A stretch of DNA of 64,000 nucleotides from Methyloprofundus sp. (GTDB lineage: Bacteria; Pseudomonadota; Gammaproteobacteria; Methylococcales; Methylomonadaceae): contig AP023240.1 in NCBI GenBank assembly GCA_016592635.1, forward strand, positions 186,001 to 250,000. The letters are read 5' to 3'. The notes beneath the pieces were generated by a model, which was not told where the DNA came from, searched no databases, and worked only from the letters and a program-made list of their open reading frames with translations. Below are positions 1 to 9,922 of the stretch, one piece after another (the stretch's first letter is position 1; each line of letters begins with the position of its first letter). A program made the translations under genes and the position numbers.

Positions 1-556
1 TTGCGTTAAATTGAAATGCTTGCTCAGCAGGCAATAGCTGATCTTCAAATAAGTTTAAACCGAGTTTAAATCCACTGCCGAGTTGTTTTAATGAGCTAAA
101 AATATCCTTAGACTGTGACTCTTGGCTGGGTAACTCTATAGTCAGTAAGGTGCTTTGTGGTGGGTAACAGATGCCTAAATCAGCGCAACCTTGGTGTTTG
201 AGTAATAAAGAAAGTGTTTGTGCTGTCTTCGGACGGACTAAGCTTAGCAAGCTATCTATTTGATTACGGTATATGGCTACATCGCCAAAATATTTATCAC
301 TTTTGATTTTGCCTGGCGGTAAATCGGTATGCTTAATGCTGATGCCATCAGTTTTGGATGCAAAAGCCATTTTATTACGATATAAATAATAACCTTGGGC
401 AATTTGCCATGAGACTTGCACTTGGCCGTCTTGAGTCGCTTTCGCGGTTACTTTGAATGCTTGTTCTTGAGGCAGGATATCCGCAGGGTTAATGGCAAAA
501 GCGAGTGGTTTGCAGAGTAGCAAAAATAAGAACAGAAATGGATTAAGGTAATGCAT
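1..556 (-). CDS. dsbD: Thiol:disulfide interchange protein DsbD, N-terminal part (cut by window edge)
   Basis: I translated this by hand because the gene runs off the left edge. The start ATG at 556 is followed by a signal peptide (MHYLNPFLFLFLLLCKPLAFA) and then the periplasmic alpha domain of DsbD. The domain carries the diagnostic CADLGICYPP stretch at about residues 121-130, where two cysteines receive electrons from the central membrane domain and pass them to DsbC, DsbG or CcmG. About 185 codons are visible; the membrane and thioredoxin-like domains would lie beyond base 1. The gene is transcribed divergently from fxsA. The family call rests on the cysteine motif and the domain's position after a signal peptide. 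Confidence 0.85.
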   Translation of the reverse strand, partial: MHYLNPFLFLFLLLCKPLAFAINPADILPQEQAFKVTAKATQDGQVQVSWQIAQGYYLYRNKMAFASKTDGISIKHTDLPPGKIKSDKYFGDVAIYRNQIDSLLSLVRPKTAQTLSLLLKHQGCADLGICYPPQSTLLTIELPSQESQSKDIFSSLKQLGSGFKLGLNLFEDQLLPAEQAFQFNA

Positions 557-895
557 GCGTGTGTGTTGATTTAAAAGGGCGGTAAAAGTGCTCGAAAAAG
601 GTGCTGATTTTAGCAATGGAATATACAAATAGTTGAGAAACTTATTCGATGTGCTAACTAGAATTAGGGTGATATTAACATAAGCGGCGTTACGCCTGCA
701 CAATTTTGATCAGTATGTTATGTTGTATGTAACGATTAAATATGCAACATGAATAATTTATGAGTGACTGCTAAAGAAACTATTTGTTAATTTTGAAAAA
801 GTCCTCATTATAGTTCAAATAGATAAAATGCAACCGATAGCCTACGTTCAGAAAAAGGTAGGCTGCCATTAAATTTGATTAACTACGGCAATACT
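557..895. other. Divergent intergenic region between dsbD and fxsA
   Basis: This 339-base AT-rich spacer should hold both divergent promoters. I see two small hairpins: GGCG-TTA-CGCC at about 684-694, and AGCCTAC/GTAGGCT at 839-864 just upstream of the fxsA start. No convincing -35/-10 pair, RNA gene or further coding sequence stands out. Confidence 0.4.
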
Positions 896-1333
896 ATGAA
901 CCCAGTACAACTTGTTTTTTTAGCTTTCGTTACTATTCCTTTTATAGAAATTTATTTGCTATTGCAAATTGGCGGTATTGTTGGAGTATTTCCGACGATC
1001 CTTTTGGTAGTCACAACTGCAATCATAGGTGCTGGCTTACTAAGGCAGCAAGGCTTAGCAACTTTTCAGCGCTTTCAAGAAGGTTTGGCAAAAGGCGAGA
1101 TACCTGCTTACGAAATGGTTGAGGGGCCTATTTTATTGGTGGGTGGTGCATTATTATTAACCCCTGGTTTTTTTACAGATGTGATTGGTTTTGCTTGCTT
1201 GATTCCACAGGCACGTAAAAGAATTGCGCAATATATTATTGAAAAGCGCTTGGTGCAAGCGGGTGTGGCGCCGCAACAACAGCAAAAAGCGCAGCCTGAT
1301 GTGATTGAGGGGGAATTTAATCGGGAGGATTGA
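896..1333 (+). CDS. fxsA: FxsA family inner-membrane protein
   Basis: This 145-residue protein has three or four hydrophobic segments. It shows the FxsA pattern: an IEIYLLLQIGG-like first helix, ATFQRFQEGLAKGEIPAYEM in the cytoplasmic linker, then a GGALLLTPGFFTD helix and a basic C-terminus. FxsA is a cytoplasmic-membrane protein; in E. coli its overproduction relieves F-plasmid exclusion of phage T7. I prefer the ATG at 896 over an in-frame TTG at 875 because the hydrophobic segment then begins at the N-terminus as in homologues. The gene stands alone and diverges from dsbD. Its physiological function is not known. Confidence 0.9.
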   Translation: MNPVQLVFLAFVTIPFIEIYLLLQIGGIVGVFPTILLVVTTAIIGAGLLRQQGLATFQRFQEGLAKGEIPAYEMVEGPILLVGGALLLTPGFFTDVIGFACLIPQARKRIAQYIIEKRLVQAGVAPQQQQKAQPDVIEGEFNRED

Positions 1334-1454
1334 AGGATCTGCTTTTTCGCTTTTCTTTTTAATTTTAGTGCTCTTAATTGTTGGGTAGATATCTATAGAT
1401 ATTTTGGAGGTGATTTATTATATTTATAAGGCTAAATCCAAAGAGGGGCAATAA

Positions 1455-2159
1455 ATGAATGAAATTACATTAAAGAGCTTAAGTGAACTTCATGAGATAT
1501 TTGCGGAGTACGTAGGGAGCTGGTTTCGAGGGCAAGCTGATATAGAGTGGCAACTTTTGCCTAAAGTAGGTAGAAAAGAATATTATATGCCTGATAATGT
1601 TGATTTGGATAGCTTTAAGGATTGGAAAAAGCAAGCAATAGCGTATACCAGGTTTCCTACGTATGATATTGAATGTCTGGCAATTGCTCAACATCATGGG
1701 TTAGCTACAAGATTATTAGACTGGAGTAAAAATCCATTAATTGCAGCATATTTTGCTGTTAATGGTGAAAAAAATAAAGACGGAGTAATTTTTATTCTTG
1801 AGTGTGCTGATAAGATTGTTGAGCCAGGAGAGATCAGCCTTACTATGTTAAGAGGGCTTGATGATGTTTTATTTTATGTTCCTAAGGCAATTTCACCTAG
1901 AATCTTAAGTCAACATGGTGTGTTTACTATTCACTGCAAAGCTAATAGAGAGTTGGGTATTTCCGCTTCTGTAATTGCGAGTAATGAAGATAATTTAGTT
2001 AAACTAATTATTCCTAAGTCAATAAAACAGGAGGTTGTTAAAATGTTGGATAATTATGGTATTAATGAATCTTTTTTGTTTCCTGATTTGGATGGGTTAT
2101 CAAGACAAAAAAATAGGGAAGTAATTGGGTTCGTTGATGATTTGAAAAATTGGCCCTAA
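1455..2159 (+). CDS. FRG domain-containing protein
   Basis: This 234-residue protein begins with the FRG signature: WFRGQAD at about residues 23-29, then a second core block AIAQHHGLATRLLDWSKNPLIAAYFA at about 75-100. That block is the conserved part of the FRG domain, which is named for its F/Y-R-G motif. FRG proteins occur in mobile and defence-associated contexts, and no activity can be assigned from sequence. The gene is AT-rich, has GAGGGG just before the ATG, and converges on the toxin-antitoxin pair that follows. This neighbourhood suggests accessory DNA, which is inference. Confidence 0.8.
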   Translation: MNEITLKSLSELHEIFAEYVGSWFRGQADIEWQLLPKVGRKEYYMPDNVDLDSFKDWKKQAIAYTRFPTYDIECLAIAQHHGLATRLLDWSKNPLIAAYFAVNGEKNKDGVIFILECADKIVEPGEISLTMLRGLDDVLFYVPKAISPRILSQHGVFTIHCKANRELGISASVIASNEDNLVKLIIPKSIKQEVVKMLDNYGINESFLFPDLDGLSRQKNREVIGFVDDLKNWP

Positions 2160-2222
2160 TTCACTGAGGGTATGGTGATGCCACACTGTTTGTATGCGCC
2201 ATTGAAAATGGAGGGGTGGATT

Positions 2223-2696
2223 TTATTCTAAAGACTGTAGTTCCTGCTTAATATTTTGTAATAGGTAGGTTGCCACGAACATATCATGTTCATTAACTAG
2301 GGTATCTATTTTTTCTGCTGCTAATTTTGGTGATATATATTTTTTTCGGGCAGAAAGTATAAATAAGCCTAAGGTTCCCATTACATCAATATTTAGTTTT
2401 GTTGCTCGTTTTCGTGCCAACAAGTCATCTAGTAGTACTAAATCTGCGTTAATTTCACTTGCCAGTTGTATCGCTTCTAGCTCCCCTAAGTGTAATGCAC
2501 CATGCTGTTTTGCTACAGAAGCTTTGCCAGCTTCAGAAATGCTTTGTACTTCTATTGTTTTGGGTAGGTCAATATTCCCAAGCTCCTGTTTGACAGTATT
2601 GGGAATATAAATTTTATCGAAACATGAAAGTAGGAGATCTAAGCTGCCTACGTTACTTAGAAAGATTAGTGGGCTCGTATTTGATACTACTTTCAA
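2223..2696 (-). CDS. DUF3368 PIN-like toxin
   Basis: This 157-residue protein fits the DUF3368 branch of PIN-like nucleases. The N-terminal block (VVSNTSPLIFL) supplies the first acidic/polar site, and LHLGELEAIQLA with LVLLDDLLARKRA supplies the central acidic residues. Such proteins are predicted RNases that act as toxins. The ATG at 2696 overlaps the stop of the upstream UPF0175 gene by 4 bp (ATGA), the usual coupling in these modules. The nuclease activity is inferred from the family. Confidence 0.8.
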   Translation of the reverse strand: MKVVSNTSPLIFLSNVGSLDLLLSCFDKIYIPNTVKQELGNIDLPKTIEVQSISEAGKASVAKQHGALHLGELEAIQLASEINADLVLLDDLLARKRATKLNIDVMGTLGLFILSARKKYISPKLAAEKIDTLVNEHDMFVATYLLQNIKQELQSLE

Positions 2697-2980
2697 GTTT
2701 GATTTGAGAGTTTTTTTGCCATATGTAAGTCCTCCCCTATTGTTTCAGAAGCAATTATAAAGCCTGTAGAAAAATTTTCTCTAAGTTGTTTTTTAAAGGT
2801 GTTAAATCCTAAGCCTGATAATTCAGCTGCAGCCTGAAAGCTTATGGCATGGGCATGATACATGCTGGCAGCTAATAAAAAACGTGCAAATTCTGTAGTA
2901 CTTTCTCCAGAGTTGAGTGCCATTTTATCTAGCTGGGTAAATGATTGATCATCTATTTGGTCTATTAATAAAGTTGCCAT
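2693..2980 (-). CDS. UPF0175 family antitoxin
   Basis: This 95-residue protein ends with the UPF0175 core AHAISFQAAAELSGLGFNTFKKQL, a helix-turn-helix-like segment found in antitoxins paired with DUF3368 toxins. I chose the ATG at 2980, which has GAGG ten bases upstream, over an in-frame TTG at 2995. It is the first gene of a two-gene operon and probably autoregulates it, as is typical of such modules, but I see no clear operator upstream. Confidence 0.75.
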   Translation of the reverse strand: MATLLIDQIDDQSFTQLDKMALNSGESTTEFARFLLAASMYHAHAISFQAAAELSGLGFNTFKKQLRENFSTGFIIASETIGEDLHMAKKLSNQT

Positions 2981-3000
2981 AATTTGTAACCTCAACTTGA

Positions 3001-3309
3001 ATTTTATAATAATTAATTTTAGACTTGCTGAATTTTATATGCAATTAAACTAGAAAATTAGTTAATAAAAGAAGCTTAGGATTGAGAATTAAATAAAACC
3101 CGAAACTTTGTAGGATGTGCTGAGGGACGAAGCGCATCACGCATAATGGTGCACGATGTTTCTCAACACCTAACCTATAGCACAGTGAGTTTTGGGTATT
3201 AATAAATCCTGGTTCCTAGGTATAGAAAAGGAATAAAGGTAAACATTTCGAGCTTTTTTAGTGGATCAACCTTTTCAAAGTTCTTGTTGTTAGAAGTGAA
3301 AGAAAAGCT
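3001..3309. other. Intergenic region containing a REP-like hairpin
   Basis: About 300 bases separate the toxin-antitoxin promoter side from the end of the DUF945 gene. The only structured element I see is the REP-like hairpin at 3114-3138, which continues as a looser imperfect repeat to about 3180. The rest is AT-rich with no coding signal. Confidence 0.5.
3114..3138 (+). repeat. REP-like hairpin repeat, copy 1
   Basis: The sequence forms GATGTGC / GCGCATC around the loop TGAGGGACGAA. The same loop (TGAGGnACGAA) with different but still complementary stems recurs at 11961-11986 and 41395-41420, so this is a dispersed repeat and not a chance hairpin. Confidence 0.7.
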
Positions 3310-4773
3310 TTATTGCAAAAGTTCTTCCCAATTTAATGGTTCATCACCCGCAGTACCAAGCATATCAAGTATCGGAATTGGTTTGTCATTTAAATGTAGC
3401 TGACCACTTTTGAGTACAGCCGTAGCAACATATGCATCATTACTAGACTTGATGTAATTATGTGCCATGGGTGAATTAAGTAGTTGTTCCAGTTCGGTGT
3501 CGGCAACTATGCCTTTATCAATATTAATCTTCAGTTCGGCAGCAATCGCGATAATTAACTCTTTAAGTGTTTTTAGTTCGATCAATTGGCGACTGGAGGC
3601 ATAGTTTAAATCAAGGTAGATGCCTGCTTTTCCTTGTGCGTTACTGAGTTCAATGCTGTTATTGCTGGCGAATGCTGGTGTGATAAGGTCATTAACTGCG
3701 GATAGGTAGTTGCCTGCACTCGTTTTAAGTTGTTGTTCTGCCTGTTCGGAGTCGTTGCTATTAAGTGATGATACTAATGTTTGGTTAATGTCTTGGCCTA
3801 TATCAATGAGTCTTTTGGTTGCTGCTTGCTCAAGCCCTTTTAAGTTGAAACTCATAAGTAGCTTGGATTCTGGAAATATTACTGCAGAATCATCTTTGCG
3901 TATTAATAATTTGTTAATATCAATGGTTGATGCTTGGCTATAGAATCCATTTTGTTTTGTTGCTAAGGATTTGATGCTGAGGCCTTTTAATGAGATATTA
4001 CTTGCTGCATTAGAGAGTAATATTTCAGGATTGCTAAGCTCTACTGAGCCGCTTAACATGGAGTTGTGGTATAGCTCATCAATATCAAATTGAATATTCG
4101 ATGCACTGCTCTGGATAGAAAACTCTTCTTGGTCATTCGTGCCTGTTACAGATAATATTCCCAGTGTAATTAGTCCGTTAAGGTAACTGGTGGTCATGTC
4201 GGTACTGAAATGACTGGAGATACCTGCAAGATTTAGCTTAAAGTGGGTGTCACTTTGCTTGGTTGGTGTGAAAATATTGTCCAATGCAACTGAGTCTATA
4301 TTTATCGTTGGAATATCAATGGCTTCATTAATGCTGCCATCAAAGTTTGTTTGGGTGCTGGAAATAAACGGTTGTTCGTTCGCAAAAATAAGGGCAATGG
4401 CCTGCTTTGTTTTTGCTTCGAGAGGCTCTTGGTCTAGGGTTGTTATGATGTAGCTAGTACCAAGCTTGATGCCGTCAGAAGTGAGCATTAATGGGCCATG
4501 ATAAATGCTATGGTCTAGAGTGATTTGTACGGGCTCTTCAAGCTCAAAAATCTCAGGGTCTAGATGAATAATTGATTTGGCAGTACTGCTAATAAACCCT
4601 TTGGTAAAGGCTTGTTTTTCCATGCTTAGCAGCGGTACAGTTTCGGTGATTTTTTGTTGTGATTGTGCGAGCATGGCATCAAAAGTCGCTTCGGTTTTAT
4701 TGGATGCAACCCAAGTCATACCTGCCCAAAGACTAGGAATAACGACTAATGCGCCTATCAATGTTTTTTTCAT
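3310..4773 (-). CDS. DUF945 (YdgA-like) family protein
   Basis: This 487-residue protein has an N-terminal signal anchor (MKKTLIGALVVIPSLWAGMTW) followed by a long beta-rich region typical of DUF945/YdgA, including the N-terminal block with FTKGFISSTAKS. The C-terminus has a conserved-looking pattern of short repeats on ends of amphipathic strands. The ATG at 4773 has an AGGAAGG ribosome-binding site; an upstream TTG in frame is less likely. YdgA-type proteins are envelope proteins of unclear role. The gene is monocistronic, and its promoter side abuts a dispersed inverted-repeat element. Confidence 0.75.
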   Translation of the reverse strand: MKKTLIGALVVIPSLWAGMTWVASNKTEATFDAMLAQSQQKITETVPLLSMEKQAFTKGFISSTAKSIIHLDPEIFELEEPVQITLDHSIYHGPLMLTSDGIKLGTSYIITTLDQEPLEAKTKQAIALIFANEQPFISSTQTNFDGSINEAIDIPTINIDSVALDNIFTPTKQSDTHFKLNLAGISSHFSTDMTTSYLNGLITLGILSVTGTNDQEEFSIQSSASNIQFDIDELYHNSMLSGSVELSNPEILLSNAASNISLKGLSIKSLATKQNGFYSQASTIDINKLLIRKDDSAVIFPESKLLMSFNLKGLEQAATKRLIDIGQDINQTLVSSLNSNDSEQAEQQLKTSAGNYLSAVNDLITPAFASNNSIELSNAQGKAGIYLDLNYASSRQLIELKTLKELIIAIAAELKINIDKGIVADTELEQLLNSPMAHNYIKSSNDAYVATAVLKSGQLHLNDKPIPILDMLGTAGDEPLNWEELLQ

Positions 4774-4833
4774 GTACCTTCCTGTGATGTGATATTGCAA
4801 ACGTTTTCAGTAGTTTATCATGTGATGATGAAT

Positions 4834-5028
4834 TTATACCAATCCCAATATATTGATGCCCTAACTTCAAAAATGCCATCGCCCTATGCTACCCAGTCAA
4901 GCTGGGCACAAGCTTTAGCAGGAACCTATTGCGCGAATGGATTCCCGGTAAAGCTTGTGCTCACGCTTGACTGGGTAAGACCTCAGGAATGACGGTATTA
5001 AGGTAATTATTTACTGGGATTGGTATTA
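4834..5028. repeat. Dispersed element with terminal inverted repeats, copy 1
   Basis: This 195-bp non-coding element starts TTATACCAATCCCAATA and ends with the inverse of TAATACCAATCCCAGTA. A second, shorter relative lies at 30381-30529 with matching termini and a shared interior around TAGCAGGAA and GGATTCCCG. The interior also has an inverted repeat (CCCAGTCAAGC near 4900, GCTTGACTGGG near 4970). No open frame is present, so it resembles a MITE or an intergenic repeat family. Confidence 0.7.
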
Positions 5029-5066
5029 GGTGTTGCTTGCAGGTGCTAGCGATAAAATTTAGATAT

Positions 5067-5097
5067 AAAAAAAGCCCATCAAAGACGGGCTTTTTTC
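5067..5097 (-). terminator. Rho-independent terminator of the ilv operon
   Basis: A GCCCGTC/GATGGGC-type hairpin (one G-U pair) with an A-rich 5' flank and a T-run on the minus strand sits 25 bases beyond the ilvC stop. It also has a T-run on the plus strand, so it may work in both directions. Confidence 0.85.
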
Positions 5098-5121
5098 TAA
5101 AACTTAAAATGAAGTTAGAGC

Positions 5122-6159
<1,038 letters not shown>

Positions 6160-6172
6160 TTAGGGTGTATCT

Positions 6173-6664
6173 TTATAAGTGTAAGCCATCTTCACCGCGC
6201 GACATGCTAGTCGGACCGGAACGGACAGTTTCAATAATACTGCTTTCATCTAGTGCCTGCACAAAGGCATCTAGTTTTTCTGATGCGCCAGTCATCTCAA
6301 TGACATAACTATTGTTGGTAACGTCGATAATTTTACCACGAAAAATATCTGATAAGCGTTTGACTTCTTCGCGAGTTTTGTCGGTTGTTTTAACTTTTAC
6401 CAGCATTAGTTCGCGCTCAACATGAGAGGCATCTGCCAAATCAATCAGCTTAACAATATCAATTAATTTATTGAGTTGTTTAGTGATTTGTTCAATGATT
6501 TCTTCACTACCACGAGTCACCAAAGTCATGCGGGATAAGGTTGGGTCTTCTGTTGGGGCGACAGTGAGTGATTCTATATTATAACCACGCGCAGAAAACA
6601 AGCCGGCAACACGCGATAAAGCGCCTGCTTCATTTTCAATTAGGATAGAAATAATATGTCTCAT
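6173..6664 (-). CDS. ilvH: Acetolactate synthase small (regulatory) subunit
   Basis: This 163-residue protein has an N-terminal ACT domain (RHIISILIENEAGALSRVAG, GYNIESLTV) and a C-terminal small-subunit domain. It binds the catalytic subunit and in the family confers valine feedback inhibition. Its ATG overlaps the ilvB stop by one base (TAATG), which implies translational coupling and a fixed subunit ratio. ilvC follows directly. Confidence 0.96.
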   Translation of the reverse strand: MRHIISILIENEAGALSRVAGLFSARGYNIESLTVAPTEDPTLSRMTLVTRGSEEIIEQITKQLNKLIDIVKLIDLADASHVERELMLVKVKTTDKTREEVKRLSDIFRGKIIDVTNNSYVIEMTGASEKLDAFVQALDESSIIETVRSGPTSMSRGEDGLHL

Positions 6665-8400
6665 TATGCCAACTCTCTTTCAATAGGTGTGCCTGGTGCA
6701 ACGCGTAAGGTCATTTCTTGATGGCCTTTACCTGCTTCTATCATGGGGTAAACATTTTCCGTGCGGTCGGTGATGAAATCAATAAATACCGTGCGATCTT
6801 TCATGGCAAAAGCTTTTTCTAATGCAGGTTTAACGTCTTCAGGTTTTTCTACGCGAATACCAACGTGTCCAAAAGACTCGGCTAATTTTACAAAGTCAGG
6901 AATGGTGTCCATGTAGGATTGTGAATAACGACTTTCGTAGTTAAATTCTTGCCATTGACGCACCATGCCCATGTAGCGGTTATTCAGGTTAATGATTTTA
7001 ACCGGAGTATTGTATTGTGCAGCTGTAGCAAGTTCCTGTATGCACATCTGAATACTGGCTTCACCTGTTATGCAGGCTACTTCCATATCAGGGTGTGCCA
7101 ATTTGACCCCAATTGCTGCAGGTAAACCAAAGCCCATAGTGCCTAAGCCACCAGAGTTAATCCATCTGCGTGGCTTATCGAAATGATAAAATTGGGCGGC
7201 ATACATTTGGTGCTGACCGACATCAGACGTAATATAAGCATCGCCTTTAGTTACTTCATAAAGTTGCTCAACAACAGCCTGTGGCTTAATTTGTTCGCTA
7301 TTGCGGTCAAATTCTAAGCAATCAGTTGTGCGCCAATGATCAATTTGTGCCCACCAATTAGTTAAGGCTTCGGCATCGCGCTTAGTTTTATCTTCTTCTA
7401 GAAGATCAAGCATTTGCTCTAGTACCAGTTTTACGTCACCAACGATAGGTACGTCAACTTTAACCGTTTTGGAAATCGAAGCAGGATCTATATCTATATG
7501 AATGATTTTCGCATTCGGGCAAAATTCTGCCAATTTACCTGTCACCCGATCATCGAATCGTACACCAATTGCAATAATGACATCGCTTTCATGCATGGCG
7601 AGGTTGGCCTCGTAGGTGCCATGCATGCCTAGCATACCGATAAATTGTTTGTCGGTTGCTGGGTATGCGCCTAAGCCCATTAAGGTGTTGGTGATAGGGT
7701 AGTTAAGCAAGTGCGTCATTTTGGTTAGTTCGGCACTTGCTTCACCTAAAACGACACCGCCACCGGAATAAATGACTGGTCGCTTAGCGTTGACGATGAG
7801 TTCTATCGCTTTTTTAAGTTGGCCTAGGTGTCCTTTGGTAGCAGGGCTATAAGAGCGCATGCTAATTTCTTTAGGGTAATGATAAGGGATCTTGATGTTT
7901 GGGTCGGTAATGTCCTTAGGGATGTCAATGACGACTGGCCCTGGACGGCCTGTAGTAGCAACATAAAACGCTTTCTTCATTGTTTCGGCAATGTCTTTAA
8001 CGTCTTTCACTAAAAAGTTATGCTTAACACAAGGGCGAGTAATGCCGACCATATCAACTTCTTGAAATGCATCGCTACCAATGACGGCGGTTGGAACTTG
8101 GCCAGAGATAACGACCATTGGTATTGAGTCCATATAAGCGGTTGCAATACCTGTTACTGCATTGGTTGCACCTGGGCCTGATGTGACCAGAACGACGCCA
8201 GGCTTGCCTGTAGCGCGCGCATAACCATCAGCAGCATGTGTTGCTGCTTGTTCATGTCTGACTAAAATATGTTTTACATCTTCTTGATGGAAAATTGCAT
8301 CATATAAATGTAATACTGCGCCGCCAGGATATCCAAAAAGATATTCTACGCCTTCATCTTTAAGGCACTGAACGACTATCTGTCCGCCACTGAGTTCCAC
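6664..8400 (-). CDS. ilvB: Acetolactate synthase large (catalytic) subunit
   Basis: This 578-residue thiamine-diphosphate enzyme condenses pyruvate with pyruvate or 2-oxobutyrate. The N-terminal domain has [14 protein letters not shown] and the catalytic Glu50 in VRHEQAA. The central FAD-linked domain is intact. The C-terminal ThDP motif reads GEASIQM...NN, where the family usually has GDG or GEG, so the last Gly of the triad is Ala here; the rest of the motif including [12 protein letters not shown] is normal. It is the promoter-proximal gene of the ilv operon. Whether it is the IlvB, IlvI or IlvG isozyme cannot be decided from sequence, and I use ilvB as the generic name. Confidence 0.95.
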   Translation of the reverse strand: MELSGGQIVVQCLKDEGVEYLFGYPGGAVLHLYDAIFHQEDVKHILVRHEQAATHAADGYARATGKPGVVLVTSGPGATNAVTGIATAYMDSIPMVVISGQVPTAVIGSDAFQEVDMVGITRPCVKHNFLVKDVKDIAETMKKAFYVATTGRPGPVVIDIPKDITDPNIKIPYHYPKEISMRSYSPATKGHLGQLKKAIELIVNAKRPVIYSGGGVVLGEASAELTKMTHLLNYPITNTLMGLGAYPATDKQFIGMLGMHGTYEANLAMHESDVIIAIGVRFDDRVTGKLAEFCPNAKIIHIDIDPASISKTVKVDVPIVGDVKLVLEQMLDLLEEDKTKRDAEALTNWWAQIDHWRTTDCLEFDRNSEQIKPQAVVEQLYEVTKGDAYITSDVGQHQMYAAQFYHFDKPRRWINSGGLGTMGFGLPAAIGVKLAHPDMEVACITGEASIQMCIQELATAAQYNTPVKIINLNNRYMGMVRQWQEFNYESRYSQSYMDTIPDFVKLAESFGHVGIRVEKPEDVKPALEKAFAMKDRTVFIDFITDRTENVYPMIEAGKGHQEMTLRVAPGTPIERELA

Positions 8401-8499
8401 TTTAATAACCTCTTGAAGTACTGCTACTATAAAATTTGTTGAAAAATAGTTTATAAAATTAAAAATAAACTTTTATTCAGGAATAGCCAAATTAAAACC

Positions 8500-8543
8500 A
8501 AGAGCTAAATAGCCTAATTTCTATGGGCTAATTTCAGGCTCTT
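8500..8543 (-). promoter_or_regulatory. Leader hairpin upstream of ilvB
   Basis: On the minus strand AAGAGC and GCTCTT bracket an inner AGCC/GGCT stem, followed by GGTTTTAATTT. It lies in the transcribed leader between the predicted promoter and ilvB. It could be an attenuator, but I see no leader peptide rich in Val, Leu or Ile; the only short frame there is MNLRA. Confidence 0.35.
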
Positions 8544-8564
8544 AAGTTCATAAAAAATCTATCC

Positions 8565-8593
8565 AAAATAACGCAAATTTAACATTTCGTCAA
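8565..8593 (-). promoter_or_regulatory. Predicted sigma-70 promoter of the ilv operon
   Basis: On the minus strand a TTGACG -35 box (8588-8593) and a TATTTT -10 box (8565-8570) are separated by 17 bases. This would give a leader of roughly 150 nt before ilvB. Confidence 0.55.
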
Positions 8594-8787
8594 GAATTAC
8601 ATTTTGAGCTTGGTGCTAGCGGCTAAGTAGTAGGAGTGTTTGCGGTGATTTAAAAGTGGTAGTGTGATTTGTCTTGCGAGGAGTTAATCGCGAATAAAGC
8701 AGGGAGGAAGTTTGCTAAGGAGGTACCTCAGGCTCTAGCTGATTAGGGCAATAGAGTCTGAGATACAAAACTTAAATAGGAGGCCTA
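8594..8787. other. Intergenic region between ilv promoter and small exported protein gene
   Basis: No gene is visible. An imperfect inverted repeat CTCAGGCTCT / AGAGTCTGAG spans 8727-8762 but lacks a T-run on either strand, so I do not call it a terminator. A GGAGG run at 8720 has no frame behind it. Confidence 0.4.
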
Positions 8788-9189
8788 TTAGAAGTTGTGG
8801 TACTTATCTTTAACTTTTTTGAAACGTTCAACTGCTTCAGTCATTAGAGCTTCAGCTTTTTCAATATCACCTTTTTTGTAAGCAGAGCGTGCTTTCATTA
8901 CTCTGTTAAGAGCTCTATCACGATCAGCTAAAACGACGCTACTTTCAATTGTTTTAGCAGTTTGCTTCGTTGTTTTAAATGCTTTCATAGTCTCTTTAAA
9001 ATCAGCACTGCTTTGGACAGCAGTTAGTGCTAATTCAGCGGCATCAATTGTATCAATCAATGACTGTGCTACTTCTGCTTGAGTTTGGTTGGCTACTTTA
9101 CCAGCAGGCTTGGCCATAACAGAAGGAGCAGTTGCTAGCATAGCAGTGCTAATGAAAGCAGCAAAAATGATTTTTTTTAATAAACCCAT
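8788..9189 (-). CDS. Small exported helical protein, unknown function
   Basis: This 133-residue protein starts with a clear signal peptide (KKIIFAAFISTAMLATAPSVMA, cleavage after AMA near residue 26). The mature part is all helical, rich in Lys, Ala and Glu, with heptad-like spacing (AEVAQSLIDTIDAAELAL, RSAYKKGDIEKAEALMTEAVERF). I do not recognise a named family. The C-terminal half resembles a single tetratricopeptide-like or coiled helix pair. It stands alone between the ilv promoter region and a stretch of transposase remnants. A periplasmic role is inferred from the signal peptide only. Confidence 0.7.
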   Translation of the reverse strand: MGLLKKIIFAAFISTAMLATAPSVMAKPAGKVANQTQAEVAQSLIDTIDAAELALTAVQSSADFKETMKAFKTTKQTAKTIESSVVLADRDRALNRVMKARSAYKKGDIEKAEALMTEAVERFKKVKDKYHNF

Positions 9190-9389
9190 CAGAAAATTTA
9201 TCCCATGTAATTAGTTATTATAAAGTTTATGCGCATATAAAATGCTACGCATCGGAGCCATAGTAGCACAAACGAAGGAAAACTATTTAAAAATAATGGC
9301 TTGTAATTATTGTGGTTATGTTGTTTTTGAGAGGGTTCCCGTATTGTTAGTAGGCGGTGGGGATAATAAGCCTTAGGTCTGCCTATTCT

Positions 9390-9548
9390 TTATCTGCCAT
9401 AAGTTTTTCGGTATTCCAACATGAAGGTGTTGGTGGGGCAATCTGAAGTTTGGCAACGATATCGCTGTACTCCACGATCACTAGTACCTGATTTCATCAG
9501 GTTGGAATTAGTGCAGTTAGGATTGGTGGTTTCTTGATAATATTTCAT
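9390..9548 (-). pseudogene. IS1-type InsA fragment (zinc-finger N-terminus)
   Basis: A 52-codon frame from ATG at 9548 contains two CxxxxxxxxC-like pairs: NPNCTNSNLMKSG, DRGVQRYRC and SDCPTNTF. This matches the N-terminal zinc finger of IS1 InsA, whose core is C..C, then G.QRY.C..C..TF. The frame stops at TAA after TYGR, before the InsA helix-turn-helix, so only the finger survives. It is the debris of an old insertion. Confidence 0.6.
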
Positions 9549-9614
9549 GAGGGAATTATGCAATAAATCACTTTCTTATTCTATTGTTCTCATGCTGAAC
9601 ACAGGTTTAACCCA

Positions 9615-9719
9615 CTACCAAATATCGATTTGCCGAGCTCCGTTGTCGAATTGTTGTCAAATTTTCTCAACTGGATTAAGCTCCGACGAATAAGGAAGAA
9701 GATAATAACGGGTTAAAAA
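9615..9719 (-). pseudogene. IS630-type transposase C-terminal fragment
   Basis: The minus strand reads RYYLLPYSSELNPVEKI, then an in-frame TGA where a Trp codon is expected, then QQFDNGARQIDIW and a stop. LPPYSPELNPIEKxW is the hallmark of the IS630/Tc1-mariner DDE domain, including its last catalytic Glu. No upstream part of the gene can be found, so this is a remnant. Confidence 0.65.
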
Positions 9720-9922
9720 TAACTGGGGTCTGGTATAAATTAAACGGGTAAATATATTAACTCCCAAGGCTTATCAGTAGATTTTACTGCGCTTATTTGT
9801 ATGGGTCAGTGTTTGCAGAGGGCGATATAATATTGATATTACATAGATCAGTATAGCTGCCGAAAAGATAACTAGAATATGAAGTCAGGCGTTGTACTAC
9901 AAGCAATAATTGAAGAGGCTAA

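Larger units (their letters stand above)
9190..9922. other. Long non-coding stretch with transposase scars
   Basis: About 730 bases without an intact gene. It contains an IS1-type zinc-finger fragment (9390-9548) and an IS630-type C-terminal fragment (9615-9719), both on the minus strand. I see no terminal inverted repeats or target duplications that would let me bound either original insertion. Confidence 0.6.

Noticed and set aside
8727..8762. Imperfect inverted repeat considered as a terminator
   Set aside because: No T-run follows on either strand and the loop is 16 bases long.
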